Source: Rhexocercosporidium sp. MPI-PUGE-AT-0058 (lineage: Eukaryota; Ascomycota; Leotiomycetes; Helotiales). Taken from it: DNA of 64,000 nt. The DNA lies in the NCBI GenBank assembly GCA_020746875.1, contig JAGTJL010000007.1:1984001-2048000 (forward strand), written 5' to 3'. Position 1 is the stretch's first letter; each line of letters begins with the position of its first letter. The notes beneath the pieces are model-generated. The model saw only the letters and a list, made by a program, of their open reading frames with translations, was not told the DNA's origin and did not search any database. Positions 22,013 to 34,048 of the stretch are shown piece by piece. The translations under genes and the position numbers were made by a program.

Positions 22013-23044
22013 ATGGCTCCAAGCTCCACAGCTCGCACTGATTCGCCCGTCCGATCATCGGATCACACTGATGGAGATTCCGTCTCTGATAAGCGACTCT
22101 GGGAAATTGTCGATATTCCAGGCAAAGGAAAAGGAATAATTGTCACTCGGAACATTGCCCCTGGTACTCTCCTGCTAAGCGAGGCCCCTTTGATCACGAC
22201 CGAAGTTGTCAAATCCCTTCCCACTGCAGAGCAAGATCTCGAGAATGCTCTTGGCAAGTTATCGCTCAGCGACCAAAAGAATTTCCGTACTCTGCACACC
22301 AACTTCCCCGAAAATGCGGACGAGAAACTCATTGGTATCATCCGCTCGAACGCATATCCTCTAGGTCCAGATACGGATGTTGGAGGACTGTTCCCTGACA
22401 TTGCGAGAATTAATCATAGCTGCCTGCCGAACTCTGTTCAATACTGGAACCAGTTACTTGAGAAGCAAACAATCTATGCTGTCCGTCCAATCGCCAAAGG
22501 CGAGGAAATCACCACTTCCTACCAACCTGGCGGAACTTCGTCCCATCGCAAGGAAGTCCTCAAGGAGTTCTTCAAGTTCGACTGCACGTGCGAACTCTGC
22601 TCTCTTCCATTTGACGAGCTAAAAGCGAGTGATGAACGAATCTCCCAAGCCGAGAAATTAGACGAGACGATTGGCAACTCCAAGAAAGTCTATTTCGAGC
22701 CTGACGAAGTCATGAAGTGCGCGCGTAGTCTCTTCGAACTCTACGAGATTGATGGCATCAAGGATGGAAGATTGTCGAGGTTGTATTACGATCTCTTCCA
22801 AATGTGTAATATGCACCGTGATCTCGCGAGAGCGAGGTGTTTTGCCAAGTACTACTCTGATGCGAAGAAGATGGCTGAGGGATCTGATAGTATGAATGTT
22901 TTGGAGATGAAGACCTTTGTTAAGAATCCTCAGAAGCACGAGAGTTTCGGTTCGACGGATAAATGGGCGACGAAGGCTTCGGATGTTCCGAAGGGACTTA
23001 AGCCTTCTGCTTTCAAGAAGTGGCTGTGGAGAGAGGAAATTTGA
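22013..23044 (+). CDS. SET-domain protein (lysine methyltransferase-like), 343 residues
   Basis: A single intact exon starts at ATG 22013 after an A/T-rich leader. The SET core is split in the usual way: an N-terminal strand region (WEIVDIPGKGKGIIVTRNI, about 30-48) that includes the GxG turn, then RINHSCLPN (132-140), the pseudoknot sequence that binds S-adenosylmethionine, then KGEEITTSY (162-170) with the catalytic-type tyrosine. A Cys-rich post-SET piece (CTCELC, 191-196) follows and probably shares a zinc ion with a further cysteine. The C-terminal 140 residues are helical. There is no MYND finger, so it resembles the SMYD-like, MYND-less SET proteins that are numerous in Pezizomycotina; substrates of that group are mostly unknown and may be non-histone. 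All key residues are present. Confidence 0.9.
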   Translation: MAPSSTARTDSPVRSSDHTDGDSVSDKRLWEIVDIPGKGKGIIVTRNIAPGTLLLSEAPLITTEVVKSLPTAEQDLENALGKLSLSDQKNFRTLHTNFPENADEKLIGIIRSNAYPLGPDTDVGGLFPDIARINHSCLPNSVQYWNQLLEKQTIYAVRPIAKGEEITTSYQPGGTSSHRKEVLKEFFKFDCTCELCSLPFDELKASDERISQAEKLDETIGNSKKVYFEPDEVMKCARSLFELYEIDGIKDGRLSRLYYDLFQMCNMHRDLARARCFAKYYSDAKKMAEGSDSMNVLEMKTFVKNPQKHESFGSTDKWATKASDVPKGLKPSAFKKWLWREEI

Positions 23045-23516
23045 GCTGGTCTCAATATTTTCTGTCGAGTTTCTTTCTAGACGCATTCCTTATTTAACAT
23101 AGAGAAATGGAGAATTTGAGTCGTGTAAGGTTATAATTTGAGTTTGGTTCATCCTGCTCTAAAGTAAGTTCAGAATAGAATGCGCGAATACTTTATTTTG
23201 GCATCCACTTTATTGCTCTTTTACCAACCTAAATTGACATTGTGAAGCACGCGTGACAATTGTAAATGCTTGTATCAATAGTAGTAGCTCTGTTAAAGGA
23301 AATCGAAAAGCATGTCACGGTATCGTCTATCCAAAGAAACTCTCAGAGCGAGACCTAGCAGCTACCAAGCTATGGATTCAAAGATCGAAGTTCGTTTTTC
23401 AAATGTGATGGAAATATCGGCTATTAGACTTAATTCTCGCTTAGACTTGACCTTTTATAAGCATCACCCCCCAGAGCAAAAACAGAAGGGGAAACCAGAA
23501 GCAAGCACCTAGCAGA
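23045..23516. other. Convergent intergenic region
   Basis: 3' flanks of the SET gene and of the decayed amidohydrolase; nothing else recognised. Confidence 0.5.
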
Positions 23517-25123
23517 TCAATATCCATTTCCCTCACCCCTCATAACATCAACAGTCGTAGTCCCCAACTTCATCCCATAAAAGTCATCCCCAGACACCAG
23601 TCACTCTGTCTCCGCCCAAATTTTCTGAATCCTCTCTGCGCTCGGTAAAAACCTCTCCTTCATACCCTCGCAATCAACAACAAATTCTCCATCCCTCTTC
23701 TTGAACTTCCTATCAATAAGTATATGTTCATATCCCCAGTATAGGAGTGCAGGATAATGGCTGCGACTGGATCATTCCAGCCAAGCATGTTCGGAGAATC
23801 TCCATTGAAGACTACGACTTAGCTCCACGCTCGATGATGCCTAGATCATCACGACGCAATGCCATAGCCCCATTCCGTGTCGCTAGAAGGAACGCTTGGT
23901 TGACACTCATTGGATTGTTGACTGGTGCTTTCGCATCTGCAAGGACTTTGCGATAAAGTCGGAGACGAGTTGCTTGTAGCCACAACCGAGCTTGGAGTAT
24001 CATGTCGGATGAAAACGAGAAGTGTGTATCTACTCCCAGCGCTGCTTGGTCTTGAATTGTATAGCTGTGATCATGGTCGTGTCTGTGGTGATGCTCGGAC
24101 TGATGGAGATGAATTGGTTGTGCTTTCTCAGCAAGGCAGTATCGGTTTCGGTCAGCGCTGAGGCATGGGAGAACACGATGGGGGTTTTCGATTCCAGTGC
24201 CGAGTATGAGTCGAGAAGCTCGACGGAGTTGGTATCTGATAATGCAGTTAGAATAATTCTTCGACAGTCATAATCTACTTACCTCCATATGCACCGACGT
24301 AATGAGTCGTGATGACCGAAAGATCAAGATCCCTAAGCTAGTCAGCAAACAAATATGCTGGAAATATGGAGACGTATTGAGCAAGTCTCAAAGCTCTCTC
24401 AATCTCAATAGCAGTCGCACCGTCAAACCCGCCATACTCAAGTCCAACACTAGTGGACGATCCTTTCAACAAGCGCTCTTCATCTCTCGCCAATTTCTCC
24501 AAATCCTCAAACCGATCATCAATAGTAAAGCTACTCCCAACATCATGGATAGCATAAGCCCACCACACTCGAGCACCACTATCAACACTGGGCTTTAATC
24601 CAACCTTGAAAGTCTCCTTCGACCACACATGACTAACATGATCCAAAATGGATGTGACACCCGCATTCAACGACTCATATATCGAAGTCAGCTGACCAAT
24701 ATATACATCTTCCACAGTGAAGACTTTTGATGCCTGACCGAACTCTCAATAACGGGCGATATACTGGACGAGGGTTGTATTTGATCCATTGGTTTTGTAC
24801 TCTGTCTGCCAGCCGTGTCGGTGCGTGTCGATGAAGCTCGGTGAGACTATCTTGCCTTCTAGATTGATCACTTCTGCTTTAGCCAAGACTTCAAGAGATG
24901 GGGTCTCTCCGATCGAAATCATGCGATAGTCTTGGATGAAGATGGAGGAGTTGCGAAGTATTTCGACGGAGTTGGATGCTTTGCTGTATGTGACGATCGT
25001 TCCTCCTTGGAGGAATATTGTAGAATTTGTGACGCCAGCGGTTGAACCACCGGGTAGGCTTTGGACTGATAAAGTCATTAGGCACATGCAAACTAAGAAG
25101 TGTTGTAAAAACTGACGAGACAT
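23517..25123 (-). pseudogene. Decayed secreted amidohydrolase gene with at least six lesions
   Basis: The minus strand from ATG 25123 begins with a signal peptide (FLVCMCLMTLSVQS) and continues into an amidohydrolase-superfamily metalloenzyme (PF01979 type, deaminase-like). Visible family marks include FIDTHRHGWQTEYK with the metal-binding HxH, the later DLSVITTHYVGAYGG and TPIVFSHASALTETD, and SVNQAFLLATRNGAMALRR near the end. The gene cannot be translated: TGA at 24748-24746, TAG at 24340-24338, shifts of frame near 24,103, 23,815 and 23,735, and another TGA at 23603-23601, with the terminal TGA at 23519-23517. One GT..AG intron (24,282-24,236) is still recognisable. Homology remains obvious across the whole length, so inactivation is recent on an evolutionary scale. 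Known members hydrolyse ring or amide bonds in nucleosides, triazines and related compounds; the ancestral substrate is unknown. Confidence 0.88.
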
Positions 25124-26676
25124 CGTATTGGCCTGAAACCGACCCCAGAATAAATTACACTGGGTCTAATTTGACAATCTGTCTCTTGAAGGACGTGGGA
25201 AGAAGGTTTTCACTTATACTAAAAGGTTTGATGAATGACAGAGGATGAATCTACTTTGCAGAGAAGAGTAAAATGTTATTATTATAAAGAGACGTTCAAC
25301 TGTGGAGCAAGTGATTGTCCAAAGCCACACCGTCGGGTGGTCGACCAATAGATGCTGGTAAATCCATGCGCATAAAAACCTCGATATTCTAGTCTGCTAG
25401 CTCGGAAAGCTCACGCAAGAAGGAAATGCCAACCAATGACTGTTGAATATATTAATAAGCATTATCCCAAACGAGAATTCGACGGTTGATGTGGAGGTAC
25501 TAAGAGAGGCTCGGTTTTGAGATGCCTACAGGGTCTTCGTTTAACGCCAGTCAACCTTGGAAATCATCGCCAAATGTAAAGTCCGTTCCGTTCCTGAATC
25601 ATTTTCGGTAATGCTCATAGAGGATGTCCTGTACGGGGAAGAATTAAGTCACTGATTCTGGCACGCGTAGAATCTTAAAATAAGTATTGTAGACTAGTAC
25701 TCTTACGATTTGCTGTAGATTCAATCGAATTTGGTCTCTTGCAACTCAATAACTAGTAGCTAATAGCTATTCCTTATCATTTTTCCTTCAAAAGTATTTG
25801 CAAAGCGTTAAAAAGTTTATGGTACTTTTAGGTTGTAGCATCTCGTTAAAATCTGCCTCTTAAATTAATTCTTTCAGGTACAGGATGACCGAGTGTAAGG
25901 ACCCAGTAGTACTTGAAAATTGAAACTTGTCGAATGAAGCCAGCCTCCATGATCACAGTATCAGCCATCTGGCTTAATAATAATCAACGAAACGATCATG
26001 TAAAACAGTGCTTATCCCCGAGCCATGTTCACAGGCAAACTTGTAATCCAGAGCGAATAATGAGCTCATCCGGATTACATAAGGCCCTGCTATCAACAAA
26101 CTACCCCTCCATGTCAGAGAATCGGAGGACCGGGGGAGAGTAGGTATGTTTATGTTAGCGTGATTGAGACTGATGGATGGTTGAAATAGGGTCCTAACTC
26201 ATTTCGACTTTGACGTGCTTGTAGGAGAGAAGACTTGAACAGAATACCCGATTTTCAATAGTCTGGAATGTGGTAGTCCTCTATAATCGTAATGCAAAGC
26301 GTTGAACCCTAGAATTTCCTCTTTTTACTAACCGGATTATTCCAAAACTGGTGGGCTCATTGGGTGGCACTACTACCTGTCAGATTGTTAGGTTCATAGC
26401 TGTCACACCTCCTAATATCTGCATATCAGAGGGTATACGAAGAATGGCGAGGGGATTTTTGTTCTCCGAAAGATCTTCGTTTCAGAGTATATAGCTTTAT
26501 GTGCTCCTCATACGCATGTGAATGGTAACTAGCGGTATCTCGTATGGGTATCAAACGAGTGTCCAGACCCCCGCAAAAGGCCCTCGCTAAAGAAAACCAA
26601 ATGCAAAACAAGAACATCTCAATTTACCCTTTCACAAATCAACAAAATCAACGAAACCCTCCACCACGGTTCCAAA
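25124..26676. other. Intergenic, no supported gene
   Basis: No domain-like frames are seen. The region separates decayed accessory DNA from the conserved block that starts with the kelch gene. Confidence 0.5.
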
Positions 26677-29245
26677 TCACTCCTCTGCCCTGGTTACCTC
26701 GCTTTGTCTACTCATCCTCCCCGGCTCAGGACTCCTCCCCCCCTCCGCCAACGAAGGACTCCCTACCCCACTCCCTACACTCTCCCTACTAACCTCCGAG
26801 AACCTCGGACTATCATTCCTCATCCTCGGACTAGTTCCCAAGCCCAATCCCATCCCCATCTCCCCACTCAAAGGCCTCCACTGATCCCTATCCTCTTCTT
26901 CTCCATGATGCGCATCCATCTCCGCCGGCTCACGATTAGAATGCGTCCTATACGGCGTGAAATTTAACGGTTCCTGATAAGCAGACACTTCGACCGCGTG
27001 CGGATCGTTGTATTTCGAGTCTTGGTATGAGGGGAGCTCATTCGGCATGTGCGGATCGGCTGCTGCTTCGACTTCTGCGCGACGTTTTGCGGAGCGCCGG
27101 CGGAGGAGGATTATCAGAAGGGTGATGAGGATGGCGAGGACGACGAAACCACCGACTGAAGCACCGGCTATGACGCCAATGTTGGGTTTGGAGGGGGCGG
27201 GAGTGAGTGGTGGTGTTGTGGAAGTGGTATTGGCTGGGGAGGTGCTGGTTACAAGTGTGTAGGTTGGTGTGTAGGTTGGGCGGGGTAGGCTGGGTTTGAA
27301 TACATATCTGGAATGATTTTAGGGGGTTTGATGATTTGAAGAGAAAGAGTTAAGACTTACTGTAGGTATGCATCACTCCAAACGAGGTTCGGTGCTGATG
27401 CGCCACCAGTTGATGTCCCTCCGATGAGCTTCACCACTTCGGATGGAATGGGGGGGGTTCTGCTTGCGCCAGCGGAATCGAATTTGCCGGTATACTCTAG
27501 GTCGACGAGACTGAAAATCTCGGCTGGCATATGAGACTACGTTGGTGTCAGCCAGATACAATTATTTTGTACATAGAGAAGTGGATAATTCACCGAGCAG
27601 TTCTTCACATTTCCTCCCTTATCATCCGTTTGCATTCCACCAACGACGATGAGGTTTTCTCCAACAGCGTGACAGGTATGGCCAAACACACCACCTGGAC
27701 GTGTGTGGACCTGAATCCATTGGAATGTCGGGATGGTGAGAACCCACCTGTATATTCAGCTGGTGTATGCTTCGATCGAGGATGTGCAACTTACATATCT
27801 TCATGCGCAACGACGTTGTCGTAAGTTTCTGTACCAAATCAATCACGCTGCACAATGGACAATAGATTAGAGGGAACTTACGAATACCAGCAATAACAAG
27901 GATGTTGTAAGAACTTCCATCCGGTGCAGCAATAAGAACAGTGCAGATATCCGACCGCCCAGAGGGGATATCAGGTCCGCCTGCTTCGTTATCAGTTCAC
28001 CTCCCCCAATGTCACAAGAAATAAGGACACACCAAAAGTCTGCTGCCGAAACCAAAACCCTGTCTCGATATCAAAGATATCAACGAATTTGTTGTCAATA
28101 TTCGTGTTCTTCTCATTAGCCTTCAATATCGGCGTCCCGAATGGTGTGGGGTCCTGAGGAACTTGACCTGCGATCTGAACCAGGACTCCCTTTTCGCCAA
28201 CTGGGATATGGATCATGGCGCCGTTCATTCGTGGGCCGATGTAGTTTGGGACGGAGATGTTTGATAGTGTTGGTGGTGAGGTATTGGTGTCGAGCTGGAG
28301 CATTCCCTCGAGATCTATTGTGTTGTTAGTTTGAACGTTTGGGTGTACTCTGGGAAGATAGGGACTTACACTTGAATGTCGACGATTTCTCGTATGCAAT
28401 GTACTCCGCATCAGAACGCTGCTGGACATATCCCTCAAACAGGAAACTCATATTCAACGATGGCACATCACAATTTGCCGCCGCTCCTGGCCGTTCCACT
28501 TTGGTCCCGGTATTGACATAATTGAACGCCGACTGTTTCCACAGCTGGGTGTCAATATCGAATTCCCAGATTGCCGAGGGGGTGATATCTGCCAGTGCAG
28601 TGAAGCCCGGATCTGTCTGGCTGTTGAAAGAGAACCAGCCGCCAAGCTGGTAGATCTTGCGTGTGATCTGAGAATACCAGAGGGTCTGCTCGATTAGGGC
28701 GTTGGGTACTTGAGGCCCTTTGTGGATGGCGGAGTAGGGGAATGTGTCTTGATTGTTGAAGTCCTTGGAGAGGTCTATGACTATGAGGTTATCGTCTGGA
28801 AGACATCAGCGATGAGCTAAGACTGGGACCAGATTCCTTACTCATTCCATTCTCTATCTTATCTTGCGGCGTGTTGAAGAATGTCGTGTTGCCGTTTGGA
28901 GTGAACTAGTCCTCATCAGCAAGTTAATCCTCGTTCAGATCAGAATCGCGAACCGTATTCCCGCCGTCGATATATATCTTTCCATCTGCGAGCACACCTG
29001 AGCTCATCAGTATTTATCCAGTGCAGTTAGCAAGGAAATATACTGGCATGTCTCCACAACCGACAGAAATGCTGTGATACATCGTATTTACTGCCATTAA
29101 TACTGGCAGCCAGCGAAGGTGTTGGTAAAGTGACAGGAGCGCTCGAGGTTCCGGACGCCAATGCGGAGGTTTGTCTCTCAAAGACACTTGCAATAACACT
29201 CGTTACACTCAGAAAGCTTACACTGAGAAGCAAGAGAACCTTCAT
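26677..29245 (-). CDS. Kelch-type beta-propeller single-pass membrane protein, 687 residues
   Basis: Ten exons close in phase: 29245-29092, 28997-28954, 28905-28842, 28795-28370, 28314-28033, 27980-27882, 27828-27795, 27747-27594, 27536-27361 and 27307-26677. A signal peptide (KVLLLLSVSFLSVTSVIAS) leads to an extracellular kelch propeller of about 500 residues, seen in repeats such as VLADGKIYIDGGNT, IYQLGGWFSF, AIWEFDIDTQLW and MWVLTIPTFQWI with VVGGMQ. A Ser/Thr/Pro stalk precedes one membrane span (VIAGASVGGFVVLAILITLLIILL) and a basic stop-transfer RRRSAKRR. The cytosolic tail of about 120 residues is disordered. This architecture is common in Pezizomycotina; proposed roles are in cell-surface sensing or wall attachment, but none is proven. 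The second exon ends at an unusual GTTCGC donor, the weakest junction. An eight-base C run at 27,450 is in frame. Confidence 0.85.
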
Positions 29246-30670
29246 CTTGATTGCAAGTACGGTCCGTAGAAGACCTTTCTTTTACGGAAGGAAGCAAGCA
29301 GAACAAGATTCAAGGTCAAGGATGGATGGCCGGCTTGACCAGGTAGGCAAGTCGACCCGGTCACTGTATGGCGTGGGTACTGATGCTGGCCGCGTAGCTG
29401 AGGCATGCTTGCGGCGAAGCTGGGAAGGTAACCAACCTACCAGGGTATGGCAACTTGAATCACAATGTGGGTGTGAAGGCTCTTAGGACATTTGGCTTTT
29501 GATGCAGAACGTGGTGTTGGTTCCAACCATTGAGGTTGTGGTATTCCAATGCGGGTGGACCCTACGGCCAGTGGAGACCAACGCCAAGAGGTTGGAGGAG
29601 GCTCCAGCCAGACAAGCCATGAGAGATGGGAACGAAGGAAGGAAAACTTGTGGAAGCGGCTTTGCATGAAAGTTTTGGGATGGATTGGCATGTGATGGTG
29701 CTGCTAAAGACTATGGAGGGCAGACCTGTGTTAGATGCCGTACCTTGACGGATTTGAAGACGGGAAGCGAATAAACAGACAATTTTCCTATTCTGCCATT
29801 GACGCGAAAAGTCGGCACTGTTGCTATATATAATGTGTGATATTTTCGTCTCTTTGAATTGTCAAGAATCGAAGGATGAGGCTGTGTAAGTTCTCCATTC
29901 TTTCTGGGGAGAACCCCGCACCACACCAAACTACAACGCAGCCTCAAAAACAAAACAACATGGAAGCGACCAGGGCCTGGCCATGTCTGGATGCGGCACC
30001 TTCAAGCCACACGACACCAACACCAACATTCGGACTGGCTGCCCAAAAGTGAATGCAAATCCGCATGTATTTTTCTCTTGGCAAGCTTTCCAACATCGAA
30101 TTGCAAGAGAACAGATAAGCTCACCTGCTTCCACAGCATGTTCGTTTGTGCCCAATGGTAAACTAGATCGATGCAACGTCCAGATTACTAATCAGGAAGG
30201 ACAAATCGAAGTGCTACTTTGAAAAACAATTGCACCTTGAAATGTGCCCTAGGTGGGGCGTAAGTGGTCTGGACTTGAGATGCTCGGCCCCCAACACATC
30301 TCGTCAATAGACTAGGTCTCAATTCTTTTCAAGAAGATGAAGCTAAGATTTGATTTGGGGGCGGAACGATGTTGTAGCAATCTCAACTCGCAGGTGCTTT
30401 CCCGACCCATTCTTGAGCGGTAAGACAGGCCATCAGTCTCTGGAGCAGCGGGGCTCCTGTGCAAGAGCCTCATTCTTGAGTCTAGTTGAATCGCCCTTCG
30501 AAAGAGATCTGCAGAAGGTAGTCGTCTAATGGGCTTCCAACGCCTTCAAGCATGCAGGATACCGAATCCATGCCAACCTGACGGGTCTCGATCTCTTGGA
30601 TCCCTTGCCTTCCGCAGCCCTATAACAGGCTAGAAGTATGAACAGTTCGTCCAATGCCCGGACAGGATAA
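29246..30670. other. Intergenic, no supported gene
   Basis: 1.4 kb between the kelch gene promoter and the 3' end of the rhodopsin-domain gene; frames here look random. Confidence 0.5.
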
Positions 30671-32241
30671 TCAATCCTGCGGTGGAGAATGGCAGTTTCT
30701 GTCAAGTGTTAGTATCAGAATCCCGCAGACACATATGTTCGGAGACATACCTGTCTACCAATTCATCTTCGCTGTCCACCCTCGTCACGTCGTCCACCCC
30801 ACCCCACCCCACACTCTGCACGCTCTTCGATGTATCTGATATGCTTGATGAGTGAGGACTCAATCCTGCTGCATTCAAATACTGAGGTGGTTCTGAACCC
30901 GCCTCGATGGACGTATCCTCCTTTCGTTCCAAATACCCATATCCTGAAAAGGTACCTAATTCCACATTATGAGTTCCTAATGTGCTATTAGCAAGATAAG
31001 CGTGCCTGTGGCGAGCATTTGAGGATTTGTGCAAGGACGTCGAGGCGCCGAAAAGGCGAGAGTTGAATCTGCTGAAGAATTTCTTGGTCGCCGGGATGGA
31101 GGCGCACATCTGCTTCTCCGTTAGCGAAATACCTCGTATATAAGTAGCGATGACTGGATAGTCTCTGTACTTACGATACCGACGTATAACTCTACTGAGC
31201 TGGCTATAAATGCTGGGACGGCATTCCATGTTTTGTCCCACGTGCTGGTGACTTTATACAGATAATAAGTCCGGATCACACTCGCAACTGTAATCAGTAC
31301 CCCTGCTCCAAAGAGCAATATGACTATGATCTGTTGCTGGATCGGTAATTTCAGTCGCCAGATTATCGGGATCGGTAGGATGATGACGATGAGATCACAA
31401 ACGGTGTTGAGGATACCCGCAGCAAGAAGGTTCGAAGTTTCTGATATGCACCGAGGCTGAGGCTCGAACGAGAGAGTCCAATAAGTCGACGGCTTGCTGA
31501 GACCTCGTCAGTCAACATTTTTACCACATCCTTACGTGTTGGGAGGCAAGTAAGGTACTCATGCTCCATCGCGAACGTACCCACACTGAAACATGACAGT
31601 GAAAAAAAACGCTACCCCTTCAGCAGCAATCAAGATCATAGCGCCAATGATGACTTTGGAATATTTCTTCGACCCTGGTGCCACGATGCGGTATATCAGC
31701 GCGAGCATCGATACCTTGGTCAGGGTCGTTGCAGCGCTGAAGAGGATTTGGGTTGAGAGGATCACCTTGAGACCAGCGACTATGGTATCAGGTTTTACAT
31801 CCCAGACTATGGGGGGCGGAAGGAAGAAGGTCAGTGTTGTCCAAAGAATTAATTTCAGAGGATATTATACAGCAGAGCTGAGATCGCGTATAAGTACTTA
31901 CTATGTCTGTTCCAGTTGAATTTCCACTCCGCAAGCAAAGCCAGGATCGCAACTGCCGTCGTAGGAACCTGTTCATTCATCCGTCAGTCATGCCAAAAAC
32001 TACAGATCTCACCCTCCCATAAAGAAAGTCGAGATCTTACCATGGAAGCCAAAATCAGCCAATCATCCAATCCAAAACTCCTCGATATCCTCAGCCGGGT
32101 ATAACACCGTATCCAAATGATGACGCATACCAGCGGGTAGAAGATACATGTTATCACCACATTCGATGGTCCAGTCGTGACGGGATCTTTGTAGTTCGGT
32201 GCTGGCCAAGAGATGATTACTGAGGCGGGTGGGAGCTGCAT
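30671..32241 (-). CDS. Fungal rhodopsin-domain seven-TM membrane protein, 400 residues
   Basis: Six exons close in phase: 32241-32041, 31968-31902, 31806-31581, 31496-31175, 31109-30751 and 30698-30671. The last intron has a textbook GTATGT donor and TACTAACAC branch; reading through it instead would end the protein at 30,702. The N-terminus and first spans (NVVITCIFYPLVCVIIWIRCYTR cut by SFGLDDWLIL) match the conserved opening of the fungal rhodopsin domain family (PF20684, formerly DUF3328-neighbour annotations aside), whose FxxDDW motif is diagnostic. Later spans include ILFSAATTLTKVSMLALIYRI, LIVIILPIPIIWRLKLP and WNAVPAFIASSVELYVGI, also typical. The cytosolic tail of about 120 residues is disordered. 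The family is large in plant-associated fungi and of unknown function; it is not shown to bind retinal. The start at 32241 leaves a short N-terminus, as is usual. Confidence 0.85.
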
Positions 32242-34048
32242 TTTGGAACTCGAGCTTGAGTGCAAGTGGAAGTGAGAAGTCTCACATTGATCCTGGGACT
32301 TCGGATCTCTTCTTTCTTTCCTTCCAAGAAGAGGGGGGGCCAGAACCAAAAACCCAGAAACCAGGAATCAGTAACCAGGGACCAGAGACCTAGGAATCCA
32401 ACACAAGAACAGACAGGAGTCAAAGTCTGCAGATGTCAAAAGTACAGACAAGATGGCAGGGGATATAAAAGCGATGAATGCAGGAAAATGCGGAGGGATG
32501 ATCATCTAATAACCCAAGAATGCCCGAGCAACAGTCCGCCTTCAGCCTACTGCAAGGCTGTCATCCACACACCCATCCAGACTCTCTCATTCGCCGCTCA
32601 AAGTAGTTAGACCCCACGGTCCCCTCTCCCCGGACACTAACTAAATCGTACTAGAGGGAGTTTGTCCCTGGTCGGTGGATATGCTAGGTCTGGATCGAGG
32701 CGTTGCCAAGAGCGGGGAGTTTAGACGGGCTCAGGATTCTGATAGTTTGATGGGATGGCGGATAGGGAAATTGGGTTGGTTGGTTTTTGGTGCGAATGAG
32801 TTTTTGGAAGGGGTGAGATCATGTGGAAATGGCGGAAGAGGTATGAATGAGTGATGGAAGATGCCGATGAGGATGAGGGTGACGATGACAAGGATATTTG
32901 GTTGAGGTGAGACATGAATAAGCTTCCTTGAATTATATGATCAGAACAGTTTACTTACTACTGCGAGAGGAAAGACTTGCTGTAGGTCAACCCGTCGATC
33001 AATTTATCGATCTGTGATTCCTTTCATGGGGGTTGTAAATGTGATGAGATGAGACAGATACTTTACTGCATAGTGGGTCGCATGCGGCTTGATCAACCCC
33101 AGTCGTGAGTAGTGAAGCTTTAGCACCGTGATTCTCGACGCGTGTGTGGAGGCAGACGTGAACACCTGCTTGTTGCCCACCTAATAATTCCTACCACATC
33201 ATACCACACCACGCGGTAAGTCCCGGCGCAGTTCCACAACTTCAACGCTCAGATATGTCTTATCTGACATGTCAGAAACGTCAAGCCTCTCCGTCTGAAG
33301 AAACAATAGTCACCTTTCCCTTCCGTCAGTGCGCACCAAAGGCTATTGGCCTGTCAATCTGAGCTTGGGCAGCGGGCGTTGATTTTAACTTTGTTGGATG
33401 CGTTACGCGATGTAGATCATGGTGTGTCGGGGATTGCTCGGACGGAGATCTGCTCAATACAGACGCAAGGCTGGCTCGGCTGGACTGGATTATCGATTGG
33501 TGGATTGCGTAATTGCCGGCTGAAAGATGCGTGGTCCGGACCCCTGATTCGATAGATAAAGTTGACAATAATTGGGTATCAATGCGCAGAACGATTTAGA
33601 TGAGAGGATTACATCGATGGTATGAAGACTGGTGAATGCGATACTGTAGAGAGAAAGGTGAGAGTGGAAGTAGGAGAAGAGAAGACGAACAAAAGGGAAT
33701 AGTGACAGGTTGGGACAGTGAATGCAAAATCGCAAAAAGGGAAGACAACCAGATATCAGTGCTCTCTTTGATCAGCATCAGCCTAGAATCCACAACCCGA
33801 AGGAGGGGATTCAGGCTTGCAGCTTCTCAGATCAGCTGGACATGGAGAGGTTTCGCATCGCCGATGATGCAAGACACGGCTGCCAGTCAGACTGTTGAGA
33901 AGGATTGGGTTTCGTCATTTAAATGGTTGTCTGGATTTGCAGACGAGGAAGTGAAATTATGTGTCAAGACTAAGTCTTTCGCGAAGGGGGGATCAGTGGA
34001 GGTTGAAGATTCGGCTCAAGAGTTGCTGTATTATTGGCTTAAAGCGAT
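32242..34048. other. Intergenic, no supported gene
   Basis: 1.8 kb without a credible gene. A 14-bp perfect palindrome (TCTGACATGTCAGA, 33263-33276) is the only structure noted. The plus-strand frame at 33636-34160 overlaps the end of RIO1 in antisense and is not supported. Confidence 0.5.
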
